Shown: piece after piece, positions 9,036 through 17,307 of the stretch
How positions within the stretch are numbered: position 1 is the first letter of the stretch
How the letters are laid out: each line of letters opens with the position of its first letter
Program-made: the position numbers and the translations under genes
Source of the DNA: Betaproteobacteria bacterium
Lineage (GTDB): Bacteria > Pseudomonadota > Gammaproteobacteria > Burkholderiales > Usitatibacteraceae
Assembly (NCBI GenBank): GCA_016720925.1
Contig: JADKJR010000004.1
Span: 349,378 to 413,377, forward strand
Length of the DNA stretch: 64,000 nucleotides
Reading direction: 5' to 3'
The notes under the pieces: generated by a model
The model's input: only the letters and a program-made list of their open reading frames with translations
Databases searched by the model: none
What the model was told of the DNA's origin: nothing

Positions 9036-11354
9036 ATGAACATTTCCCCCGAACTCTGGCGCCAGATCGACCCGCTGCTGACCGATGCGCTCGACATGGA
9101 CGATGTCGCGCGCGCGGCGTGGCTGCAGAATCTCGACCAAACCCATCCGCAACTCTCGCCACTCGTCAGAAAAATGCTGGCCGCGCACGACCGCGCCGAG
9201 CGCTCGCAGGAACTGGAGACGGTGCCAAGGCTGGCATCATCCCCGCCAACGTCGAGCGCGTTTACCGCCGGCCAACGGGTCGGCCCGTTCAGCCTGGTAC
9301 GCGTGCTCGGGCGTGGCGGCATGGGCGAAGTGTGGCTGGCCAATCAGGCGGATGGCCGGATCGAGCGCGACGTCGCGCTCAAACTACCGACGGTTTACCT
9401 GCATAGCGACGTCTGGCGCGAACGCCTGCGCCGCGAACGCGACATCCTGGCCAAACTCACGCATCCGAATATCGCAAAATTATTCGATGCCGGCGTCAGC
9501 GACGAAGAAGGCAGCCGCGGACAACCCTATCTGGCGCTGGAATGCATCGAAGGTGATTCGCTCATCGAGTTTGCCAAAAAAGGCAAATTGCCGATCACGG
9601 AGCGCCTGAAACTGTTCCAGCAGATACTCGCCGCCGTCGCGCATGCGCATCACCACCTCGTCGTCCACCGCGACCTCAAACCGGCCAACATCCTCATCGA
9701 CCAAAGCGGGCAGGTGAAGTTACTGGATTTCGGCATTGCCAAACTGATTGACGACGGCGCCGACGCGAATGCGGCGGCCGACCTCACGCAGATGGGCGGG
9801 CGGATAATGACCCTGCGCTACGCTGCGCCCGAACAGGTAGCCGATGGCGTCATCAGCACCGGCACCGACGTCTACGCACTCGGCGTGATCCTGCACGAAC
9901 TGGTCACCGGCCTGTCACCGTATCGCGCGGTACGCGAAGGCCGGGCCTTCAAGGAAGCCGCGCTGCTGGGGGAGGAGATCGCCGTGCCCTCATCACTGGC
10001 CATGACGGTTGCGGCGGCGAACGAGCGCAGACTTGCCACGGCAAGGCTGTTGTCCCGGCAGGTCGGCGGTGACCTGGACGCCATACTGCTGAAGGCAATG
10101 CGCAGGAACCCGGCCAATCGCTACGCCTCGGTCGAGCAATTCGATGACGACATCCAGCGGCACCTGGAAAGCCGGCCGGTGAAAGCACGTGAAGGCACCT
10201 GGCGTTACCTGGCCTCGCGCACTTTCGCACGACACAAGCTGCCAATCGCCGCTGCCGCAGCCGTGCTATTGACGATGATTGCCGGACTGGTGCTTGTCGA
10301 ACAGCAGCGCCGGATCGTGGTGGCCGAAAAGGCGAGGGCAGAGAAGCACTTTGCCAGTGTGAGGCAGCTCGCCAACGCTTTTGTGTTCGATGTTGACCGT
10401 GAAATCGAACACCTTGCCGGCGCGCTCAAGGCAAGGCAATCGTTGGTAGCGACGGCGTTGAATTACCTGGACAGCCTTGCCAGCGAGTCCGACAAGGACC
10501 CGAAGCTCGCTGCGGAACTTGCCGCCGCGTACCGCCGCATCGCCGACATTCAGGGCGGCCCGATGGCGGCGAGCCTGGGAATGATGTCCGATTCGTTGGC
10601 CAATTACGAGAAGAGCAAGGTACTATTTGTGGCGCTCGGCGACCGCCTCTCGCTGGATATCAGCGTGCAGCGCGAGCACCGGGCACTTCGCACGACACTC
10701 GCGCGCGCCTATGCACTGCGGCTCGATGGCCGGTGGCGGGAGAATATGGCGGCCGCCGTGCAACTGGCCGAACTGGTTGCTGCGATGAACGGCACAGGCC
10801 TGCCCGATCGCGTACTTGTGGCCGGTTTGCTCGCTGAACAGGCCAATCTGACCCACCTAAATGACCCGCATCTGACCGAGTCCGGCACGGTTATGACGCC
10901 GGAAAAACAGATCACCAAGGCCATTGGTCTGATTGAGGCGCTGGCGCAGGAATTCCCAATGGATTTGACGGTTCAGGAACAGCTCGCTTCCATCTATGAT
11001 CGCGCCGCCAGTATTTTTTCGGGAGACGAGCGGACACCCGCCAAGGTTGCGACAGGAATCGAGTTTCGCAAGAAGTCGAACGCTCAACGTGCCAAGCTTG
11101 TGCAGAATTATCCCGACAACACTCAGTACGCCGGCTCGCTGGCGCTGGGAACGGGGCTGCTTGCCCGCCTGCTGGAGAAGTCCGGTCAATACGTCGAGGC
11201 CGAGGAGGCAATTTCCACCGCATTGCGGATGATCAGGAAGGTGGTTTCGAAAGACGAAAAAACGCGGCTGACCGCATGCTCATCCTCGCCGGACTCTCTT
11301 TGCATACCAAGATTTCTTATCGGCAAGGCGCTACTGAAAAGGCGATCCGATTAG
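9036..11354 (+). CDS. Transmembrane Ser/Thr protein kinase (copy 2), C-terminus frameshifted
   Basis: Tandem paralogue 18 bases behind copy 1. The first ~965 bases are almost identical to copy 1, giving the same kinase domain (GRGGMGEVWLA, HRDLKPANIL, DFGIAK, APEQ). A membrane span near residue 402-422 (LPIAAAAAVLLTMIAGLVLV) follows, and the C-terminal half is clearly diverged. The frame stops at 11354, but homologous-looking sequence continues in another frame from about 11276 (LILAGLSLHTKISYRQGATE) and then in the third frame from about 11385 (NDAVAVLDEVKKVSLLDRTE) to a TAA at 11512-11514. Two indels have therefore probably scrambled the last ~75 residues; the restored gene would be 9036-11514. 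Confidence 0.9.
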   Translation: MNISPELWRQIDPLLTDALDMDDVARAAWLQNLDQTHPQLSPLVRKMLAAHDRAERSQELETVPRLASSPPTSSAFTAGQRVGPFSLVRVLGRGGMGEVWLANQADGRIERDVALKLPTVYLHSDVWRERLRRERDILAKLTHPNIAKLFDAGVSDEEGSRGQPYLALECIEGDSLIEFAKKGKLPITERLKLFQQILAAVAHAHHHLVVHRDLKPANILIDQSGQVKLLDFGIAKLIDDGADANAAADLTQMGGRIMTLRYAAPEQVADGVISTGTDVYALGVILHELVTGLSPYRAVREGRAFKEAALLGEEIAVPSSLAMTVAAANERRLATARLLSRQVGGDLDAILLKAMRRNPANRYASVEQFDDDIQRHLESRPVKAREGTWRYLASRTFARHKLPIAAAAAVLLTMIAGLVLVEQQRRIVVAEKARAEKHFASVRQLANAFVFDVDREIEHLAGALKARQSLVATALNYLDSLASESDKDPKLAAELAAAYRRIADIQGGPMAASLGMMSDSLANYEKSKVLFVALGDRLSLDISVQREHRALRTTLARAYALRLDGRWRENMAAAVQLAELVAAMNGTGLPDRVLVAGLLAEQANLTHLNDPHLTESGTVMTPEKQITKAIGLIEALAQEFPMDLTVQEQLASIYDRAASIFSGDERTPAKVATGIEFRKKSNAQRAKLVQNYPDNTQYAGSLALGTGLLARLLEKSGQYVEAEEAISTALRMIRKVVSKDEKTRLTACSSSPDSLCIPRFLIGKALLKRRSD

Positions 11355-11674
11355 GGCGCGAGGTTTCAGTGCGGCGTGCCCGTTGCTCAATGACGCGGTT
11401 GCAGTGTTGGATGAAGTCAAAAAAGTTTCGCTGCTGGATCGCACCGAGGAAGCAGAATACCGCGAGGGCCTCACGCGTTGTCGCGCCGAATTGAACAAGC
11501 TCGGCGTGCGTTAAGCGCAATTTGCCTATAACAGGTGCGCGTTTCGCCGGCCGACCGGCTTCTGCCCCTGAATATTTGCGGACGTGAGGCGGAATTTTCC
11601 AGCGTAATCCGTTTGGTGAGATGCAGGGGCATTATGCGAAGCCCCGGCGCATCGACCATCGAATGAGGCCACCC

Positions 11675-12136
11675 ATGAAAAAGTACATACTGTTTGTCCT
11701 GCTCGCCAGTGTCTTTTCCCTTAACGCCAGCGCCGACTGGGATCCGGTGCGCGAGGCCCGCGACCAGGCCGAACAAAAGGCGCATAAGGAACGGGTCGCA
11801 CGCGACAAGGCCGCGCACGACAAAAAGATGCGCGAGGCCAGCCAGAAACACATGCGCGCCTACCTCGGGAAGGATGCCGTCGGCAAGTCGGATGCCGATG
11901 TCGAGCGCATCTACAACAAGCGCCAGTCCGATACCGTGAATCAGGCTGCTGCCGTTGAAGCCGCGATGAAGAAATCTGCGGGCCAGTCGAAAAAAAGCGG
12001 CGACGCGGCAGGCATGGAGCAAAGCGATGCGGCCATGAAAGCCATGTACGGCAAATCGATGAACGACATCGCCAACATGTCCGACAAGGAACGCGACGCA
12101 TTTGTCGCGAATATGCAGAAGCAATACGGCAAATAG
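11675..12136 (+). CDS. Small exported charged protein, unknown function
   Basis: 153 residues. The N-terminus MKKYILFVLLASVFSLNASA is a clear Sec signal peptide, likely cut after ASA. The mature part is very rich in Lys, Ala, Asp and Glu and predicted helical (QAEQKAHKERVARDKAAHDK), ending in a more regular segment with NDIANMSDKERDAFVANMQK. No known family is recognised. An in-frame ATG at 11621 is less likely because it would bury the signal peptide. It lies ~160 bases after the kinase tail and may be transcribed separately; a periplasmic location is inferred. Confidence 0.75.
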   Translation: MKKYILFVLLASVFSLNASADWDPVREARDQAEQKAHKERVARDKAAHDKKMREASQKHMRAYLGKDAVGKSDADVERIYNKRQSDTVNQAAAVEAAMKKSAGQSKKSGDAAGMEQSDAAMKAMYGKSMNDIANMSDKERDAFVANMQKQYGK

Positions 12137-12216
12137 CGGTTCACCGTCGCCGTGCGGGCGGGCCTTTGCATGCAGCGACGTTGCTCGACCGTCTGAAGCT
12201 CAACCATTGCAGGCGC

Positions 12217-12284
12217 TAAACACAAGCACTGGTGCGGCTTACAGGCCAATAATGACCTGAAATCCACTCCAGTGCTTGAGTTTG
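12217..12284. repeat. Nested palindromic repeat, copy 1
   Basis: Left arm ACACAAGCACTGGTGCGG, right arm CCACTCCAGTGCTTGAGTTT, with an inner CAGGCCAATAATGACCTG hairpin. It sits in the 295-bp gap before the truncated module gene at 12432. Arms are less perfect than in copies 5 and 6. Nothing else is evident in the gap. Confidence 0.8.
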
Positions 12285-12431
12285 ACTGGCAAACACTACC
12301 CATCCGTTGCGCGATGCTGTTTCCAGACAGGCGCTTGTGGCGGAAACCCCGCCCAACTTCCGTTCAATGGGTATGGCGACTGTTTCCTGGTCCCGTCACG
12401 GGCAATTCAAAGAGAACGGAATGGGCAACGC

Positions 12432-12683
12432 ATGAACCCGCTGACTCGAATCGTCTTTTGCGCAGTGATCGCAGTGTCGATGCCGCCGGCCATCGCGGCG
12501 GCGCCGCAGACGATCAGCGGCGCGATTAGCGTCGAACCGCGCGCGATCGGTGCTGGGCATGTGATGGTGTTTCGATTTGACAGCCCGATCACCGCCGAAG
12601 GTGCGGCGACCGCGCTCGATGCCGCGCTTAATGCCGCGGCGACGGTCACGCTGACGCGTGCAGGCCAGGCACTGCGGCCGTAG
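12432..12683 (+). pseudogene. Truncated remnant of the beta-sandwich/dockerin module family
   Basis: 83 residues: signal peptide MNPLTRIVFCAVIAVSMPPA then the family signature AISVEPRAIGAGHVMVFRFD, aligning with the GGAVTVESRAIGAGHQIVFQ stretch of the genes at 22551, 25221, 28316 and 34913. It stops in the middle of the beta-sandwich domain and has no dockerin, so it is a 3'-truncated copy. It is flanked by palindrome copies 1 and 2. An in-frame ATG at 12276 is rejected because it would precede the signal peptide by 52 residues. It may be a decayed founder of the array. Confidence 0.65.
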
Positions 12684-12696
12684 ATGTACGAGGCAG

Positions 12697-12716
12697 AACA
12701 CAAGCACTGGCGCGGA
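12697..12716. repeat. Nested palindromic repeat, copy 2 (left arm only)
   Basis: AACACAAGCACTGGCGCGG matches the left arm of the family, but a matching right arm is not found within the next 100 bases; CCCGCGCTGGAATGAG near 12822 may be a decayed one. It lies between the module remnant and the collagen-stalk gene at 12895. Confidence 0.55.
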
Positions 12717-12894
12717 TGAGCGTGCGTATGGGTCATGTCATGCGGTATGGCGAATGACGCGCGAGTCCGGGAGTCATGAAGGGTGCGAGGCGGCGCGCAT
12801 TTCCGGCGGAAATTGCACGCCCGCGCTGGAATGAGATGGAAGCGAGTTGTCTGGTTGATTGCGGCGACACATTTTTTTTGAAATTGGAGACACC

Positions 12895-14847
12895 ATGTTC
12901 ATGAAGGGTTTTCAAAAACTGGCAATCGTTCTGGCAATCGCGTTCGTCTGCCTCGTCGCGGGAGAAGGCCGCGCGCAGGTTCCGCAAACCATCAACTACC
13001 AGGGCTACCTCACCAATGCCGCCGGCCAGCCGGTGAACGCGCCGGTGAACCTGACCTTCAGGCTATACACCGCGGCATCAGGTGGCTCAGCTATCTGGAC
13101 GGAGACGCAGTCGAATTTGAGCGTCACCAACGGCATCTACAACGCCGTGCTGGGCAGCGTCACGCCGTTCAGCCTTCCGTTCAACACGCCATACTTCCTC
13201 AGCTTGCAGGTCAACAGCGATGCCGAGATGACGGTTCGTCAGCCGCTAAGCGCGGTACCTTATGCGCAGCGCGCCGTGACCGCCGAGGCGCTGGCTTCCG
13301 TCGCGACCGTCGCGACCTCTCAACTCACGGGCACGATTGCCAGTGCCCAGTTGCCGGCGACGCAACTTCTGCCCACCGCCGCATGCGCTGACAAGGAAAT
13401 CCCGCAGTGGAATGGCAAGGCGTGGATCTGTGCGCCGGCGACTGGCGGCGGCATCACCAGCATCGCGACCGGCGCGGGACTGACCGGTGGACCAATCACC
13501 ACCACCGGAACGATCAGCCTGCTCGACACCCAACTGCTTCCCAAAGATGCCTGCGCCGAGAATCAGATTTCAAAGTGGGACGGCAAGGGCTGGGTATGCA
13601 GTTCCGGCACGCCAGGCCCCGCAGGCCCGGCCGGGCCGCAAGGCATTCCGGGCGTGGCCGGGCCTGCCGGTCCGCAAGGCCCCGCCGGCACGATATTGAC
13701 GCTTCCGCAGTTGCAGGGAATGTTCTTGCAGTCGAGTATTGTGCAGGCGCCGCAGGCGACGTCGCTGACGGCCGCGGATAGCGCCGCGGGCGTCGGCACA
13801 TATAGCTCGCTCACCATCGGCGCCGACGGATTGCCGGTGATCTCGTATTTCGACAGCAATAATGGTGACCTCAAGGTGACCAAGTGCGGCAACGCGGCCT
13901 GCTCGGCGGGCAACACGATCACCCCGGTTGACACGTCCGGGTTTGTGGGGCAGCACACCTCGATGACCATCGGCGCCGACGGGCTGCCGGTGATTTCGTA
14001 CTACGACATGACCAATGGCGATCTCAAGGTGGCGAAGTGCGGCAATGCGGCTTGCACTGCAGGCAACACGATCACGGCCGTGGACACGGTGGGCGACGTA
14101 GGCCATTACACCTCGATTGTCATTGGCGCGGATGGATTGCCCGTGATTGCCTACTACGACGTCACCAACGCCGATCCTAAAGTGGCGAAGTGCGGCAATG
14201 CGTCGTGTTCGGCGGGCAACACCGTCACCACTGTCGACCCGGTTGCGTTCGTGGGTGCGTACGCCGCGATTGCAATCGGCGCCAACGGGCTGCCGGTGAT
14301 TTCGTTTCGCGCCGTTGGCGGTATCAGGTTGGCAAGATGCGGCAATGCGGCCTGTTCAACCGGTAACATCCTGGGCACGATGGCCGGGTTCGGCGGCAAG
14401 GCTTTTAGTAGCCCAATTAGCCTGTTGACTATTGGCGCCGACGGAATGCCGACACTTTTGTACGTGGAGGTCGATGCAGGTGTGGGCAGCCTGAATCTGG
14501 CGAAATGCAGCGTCCCCTCGTGCGTCGCAGCGGGTGTCGTCGCCGATCTCGGGCTCGTTGCTGGAGTTCCCCGCGGAATCTCGATGACTACGGGTGTCGA
14601 CGGGTTGCCTGTGATTGCGTACATGGATGCCAACAACCTCAAAGTGGTGAAGTGCGGCAACGTATCGTGTTCGGCTGCCAACAGCAGCAGCGATTTGGGG
14701 GATGTCGGAAGTACCGGCGGATACCCATCCATCAATATCGGCACCGATGGGCTGCCCGTGATTTCATATTTCGATGGCACCACCAATTCCCTCAAGGTGG
14801 CGAAGTGCGCCAATACGTTCTGCGTGGCGGCTTACAGGCAGCGATAA
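12895..14847 (+). CDS. Exported collagen-stalk protein with seven ~50-residue Cys-pair repeats
   Basis: 650 residues. Signal peptide (1-27, ending GRAQ) is followed by the N-terminal domain shared with the next two genes: QTINYQGYLTNAAGQPVNAP, then FFLSLQVNSDAEM-like and LSAVPYAQRAVTAE motifs. Two QLLPxxxC...W(N/D)GKxW segments and a short collagen-like run of G-x-y triplets (~239-266) come next. The C-terminal 350 residues are seven units carrying IGADGLPVISYYD then DLKVAKCGNAACSAGN; each has a conserved pair of cysteines. Seven units of this length suggest a seven-bladed propeller with one disulphide per blade (inference). The start is set by the GGAGACACCATG leader conserved in three genes. 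Location is extracellular or outer surface; ligand unknown. Confidence 0.82.
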   Translation: MFMKGFQKLAIVLAIAFVCLVAGEGRAQVPQTINYQGYLTNAAGQPVNAPVNLTFRLYTAASGGSAIWTETQSNLSVTNGIYNAVLGSVTPFSLPFNTPYFLSLQVNSDAEMTVRQPLSAVPYAQRAVTAEALASVATVATSQLTGTIASAQLPATQLLPTAACADKEIPQWNGKAWICAPATGGGITSIATGAGLTGGPITTTGTISLLDTQLLPKDACAENQISKWDGKGWVCSSGTPGPAGPAGPQGIPGVAGPAGPQGPAGTILTLPQLQGMFLQSSIVQAPQATSLTAADSAAGVGTYSSLTIGADGLPVISYFDSNNGDLKVTKCGNAACSAGNTITPVDTSGFVGQHTSMTIGADGLPVISYYDMTNGDLKVAKCGNAACTAGNTITAVDTVGDVGHYTSIVIGADGLPVIAYYDVTNADPKVAKCGNASCSAGNTVTTVDPVAFVGAYAAIAIGANGLPVISFRAVGGIRLARCGNAACSTGNILGTMAGFGGKAFSSPISLLTIGADGMPTLLYVEVDAGVGSLNLAKCSVPSCVAAGVVADLGLVAGVPRGISMTTGVDGLPVIAYMDANNLKVVKCGNVSCSAANSSSDLGDVGSTGGYPSINIGTDGLPVISYFDGTTNSLKVAKCANTFCVAAYRQR

Positions 14848-14997
14848 AACTTTGGGTTGGACGAATTTGCGCCGTTGTTTCGCGTGGATGAAAGGGTTGA
14901 TCGCCCTGCTCGGGTAACACCGCGGCAGTGACCAGGCAGGCCGCAATGCATCTGCGCATGTTCAATCAAGAAAAATGTCCTGTCGGCTTTTGCCGCT

Positions 14998-15054
14998 CGA
15001 TCTCGTTTGAATGAATGAAACGCCTTGCGGCGGCTGCATTGTGCTGACTTGGGT
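14998..15054 (+). repeat. Duplicated intergenic leader segment (copy A)
   Basis: Part of the 305-bp gap after the propeller gene. The 34 bases at 14998-15031 (starting CGATCTCGTTTGAATGAATG) are repeated exactly at 17141-17174, and similarity runs on through TTGTGCTG into the palindrome. It shows that the upstream region was copied with the genes at 15153 and 17308. The remaining bases of the gap (14848-14997) hold nothing recognisable. Confidence 0.75.
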
Positions 15055-15120
15055 AAACACAAGAACTGGCGCGGCGTTTCAGGCATTAATGGCCGGATAT
15101 CCGCGCCAATGCTTGAGTTT
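15055..15120. repeat. Nested palindromic repeat, copy 3
   Basis: Left arm ACTGGCGCGGC (preceded by AAACACAAGA), inner CAGGCATTAATGGCCGG, right arm CCGCGCCAATGCTTGAGTTT. It ends 32 bases before the ATG at 15153, so it lies in the 5' untranslated or promoter region of that gene. Confidence 0.85.
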
Positions 15121-15152
15121 TGCCTTGTCGACCGACCGAGATTGGAGACACC

Positions 15153-17096
15153 ATGCGCACCCGAATCCTGAAATCCTTTCTGCCAATCCTGGTGATCGCC
15201 ATCGCATGGTTTTCAATGCGGGCGGCGCACGCACAAATCCCGCAGACCATCAACTATCAGGGCTACATCACCAACAGTGCCAGCCAGCCGGTGAATGCGG
15301 CGGTAAGTATCACGTTCCGCCTCTACAAGGAGGCATCAACCGGATCGCCGGTATGGACCGAAACGCAAAGCGGCATAGGCGTAAGCAATGGCATTTTCAA
15401 CGCGGTGCTGGGCAGCGTCTCGGCGTTAAGCCTCCCGTTCAATGTCCCGTATTTCCTGAGCCTGCAAGTCAATAGTGATGCCGAGATGGCGGTTCGCCAG
15501 CCGTTGAGCGCGGTGCCGTATGCGCAGCGCGCGGTGACCGCGGAAACGCTGGCGGCAGGCGCCACCATTGCGACATCGCAACTCACCGGAACAATTGGCG
15601 CCGGCCAGTTTGCCGCCACGCAACTTCTCCCCACCACGCCTTGTGGAACGGCCGAGACGGCGATATGGAACGGTTCTGCCTGGAGCTGTGGGGTGGGTAC
15701 GCCCGGCCCCAAGGGCGACACCGGCGTTGCCGGGCCGCCAGGCATTCAAGGCTTGATTGGCTTGACGGGGCCAGCGGGTCCGACTGGACCAATTGGCCCG
15801 CAAGGTGTTCCGGGGTCGGTCACGAGCATTACCGCGGGCGGCGGCCTGACCGGCGGCACCATCACTTCGACCGGCACCATTGAAATCGATCCCGAATCGA
15901 ATGTGCTGAAGAACAATTTTTTCAAGTTTGGCGGCAATCTATTCGGCCTTGGCACGGTCGCGAAAATGGGCACGACGACGATGGTGCCGGTGGAAATCGT
16001 GGTCAACAACTTGCGGGCGCTGCGCATCGAACCCAACGCCACCAGCCCCAATATTGCGCTGGGTCATTCAGCAAATGTCGCGGGTGGCACCGGTATTGTC
16101 GGCGCAACCGTCTCGGGAGGCGGCGAAGACTCGGTGCTGATGAATATTGCCGACCAATCCTACGCAACCGTGGGCGGAGGCAGCGCGAATTACGCGCGGG
16201 GATTGTATGCAACGGTCAGTGGCGGGCGGGTCAACACGATCAGTTCCCAGGATGCGACCATCAGCGGCGGCGCCGGCAATGAAGCCACCAATAACTCGGC
16301 GGCCATCGGTGGAGGGCTAATCAACAAAGCCTACGGCTTCGGTGCGACCGTGCCGGGCGGGGGCTACAACCAGGCAACAGGTTCATACAGTTTCGCCGCC
16401 GGCTTTCAGAGCGTCGCCAGTAATCAAAGTGCGACGGTCGGCGGAGGTGAAGGCAATGCCGCAAGCGGCTACGCGGCAACCGTGCCCGGAGGTTCGGGCA
16501 ACACCGCGCTGGGCAGCATGAGCTTTGCCGCCGGTCGCCAGGCCAAGGCAAACAGCGACGGCTGCTTCACATGGGCCGACAGCACCGACGCGCCATTTAA
16601 CTGTGCAGTCCCGAATGCCTTCATGGCCCGCGCTTCGGGCGGTGTGCAATTGCGCACCAGCGCAAATCTACTGACCGGCTGCAACATGGCGGCGGGTAGC
16701 GGCACCTGGACTTGCACCAGTTCCCGCGACACCAAGACTGATTTCATCAACATGAACCCGCTCGACGTATTGAAACGCGTTGTCGGTTTGCCGGTGACGC
16801 AATGGCGCTATCGATCTGAAACAAGCGGTGCGCGCCATGTCGGGCCGATGGCGGAGGATTTTCATGCCGCGTTCGGGTTGGGGATCAGCGATAAATCCAT
16901 CAGCGTCGTCGATGCCAGTGGCGTCGCCTTCGCCGCCATTCAGGGGCTCTACAAACTCATCGAGGACAAAGACCGAGAAATCGCGCGATTGCAGAGCCTG
17001 GCCAGCGAGGTCGCGGTATTGCGCGGCATGGCCGGCGAGATGGATCGGTTGAAGGCTGAGCTGCTTGGCATCAGAAGGCGGCTTGCGATGGATTAG
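15153..17096 (+). CDS. Exported tail-fibre-like protein: collagen stalk, YadA-like head, S74 chaperone
   Basis: 647 residues. Signal peptide (MRTRILKSFLPILVIAIAW..AHA) and the shared N-terminal domain (QTINYQGYITNSASQPVNAA) lead to ~13 collagen-like triplets (~183-222). A head of degenerate repeats of the type GGGxxNxAxGxxATVxGG (~311-470) resembles trimeric autotransporter heads. The C-terminus (~520-647) is an S74-type intramolecular chaperone/protease: SSRDTKTDF puts Ser five residues before Lys, the catalytic dyad spacing of phage tailspike chaperones, and a coiled-coil-prone end (EDKDREIARLQSLASEVAVL) follows. A secreted trimeric fibre that self-trims is inferred. Start set by GGAGACACCATG. 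Confidence 0.83.
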   Translation: MRTRILKSFLPILVIAIAWFSMRAAHAQIPQTINYQGYITNSASQPVNAAVSITFRLYKEASTGSPVWTETQSGIGVSNGIFNAVLGSVSALSLPFNVPYFLSLQVNSDAEMAVRQPLSAVPYAQRAVTAETLAAGATIATSQLTGTIGAGQFAATQLLPTTPCGTAETAIWNGSAWSCGVGTPGPKGDTGVAGPPGIQGLIGLTGPAGPTGPIGPQGVPGSVTSITAGGGLTGGTITSTGTIEIDPESNVLKNNFFKFGGNLFGLGTVAKMGTTTMVPVEIVVNNLRALRIEPNATSPNIALGHSANVAGGTGIVGATVSGGGEDSVLMNIADQSYATVGGGSANYARGLYATVSGGRVNTISSQDATISGGAGNEATNNSAAIGGGLINKAYGFGATVPGGGYNQATGSYSFAAGFQSVASNQSATVGGGEGNAASGYAATVPGGSGNTALGSMSFAAGRQAKANSDGCFTWADSTDAPFNCAVPNAFMARASGGVQLRTSANLLTGCNMAAGSGTWTCTSSRDTKTDFINMNPLDVLKRVVGLPVTQWRYRSETSGARHVGPMAEDFHAAFGLGISDKSISVVDASGVAFAAIQGLYKLIEDKDREIARLQSLASEVAVLRGMAGEMDRLKAELLGIRRRLAMD

Positions 17097-17140
17097 CGCC
17101 ACGCGCAATCCGCTGGGCTGTCATGGCGGCATTTGTGCGC

Positions 17141-17215
17141 CGATCTCGTTTGAATGAATGAAACGCCTTGCGGCCACCTGGTTGTGCTGGCTTGACCAAA
17201 CACAAACACAAACAC
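17141..17215 (+). repeat. Duplicated intergenic leader segment (copy B) with AAACAC triple
   Basis: Repeats the 34 bases found at 14998-15031 and continues as TTGTGCTGGCTTGACC. At 17198-17215 the AAACAC just before the palindrome is present three times in tandem, a small expansion absent from copy A. It is the upstream region of the gene at 17308. Confidence 0.75.
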
Positions 17216-17274
17216 AAGCACTGGCGCGGCGTTTCAGGCATTAATGGCCGGACAGCCCCGCCAATGCTTGAATT
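17211..17274. repeat. Nested palindromic repeat, copy 4
   Basis: Left arm AACACAAGCACTGGCGCGGC, inner CAGGCATTAATGGCCGG, right arm CCCGCCAATGCTTGAATT. It is nearly identical to copy 3, fitting duplication together with the gene, and lies 33 bases before the ATG at 17308. Confidence 0.85.
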
Positions 17275-17307
17275 GTGTTTTGTGAGCGGACTGAAGTTGG
17301 AGACACC

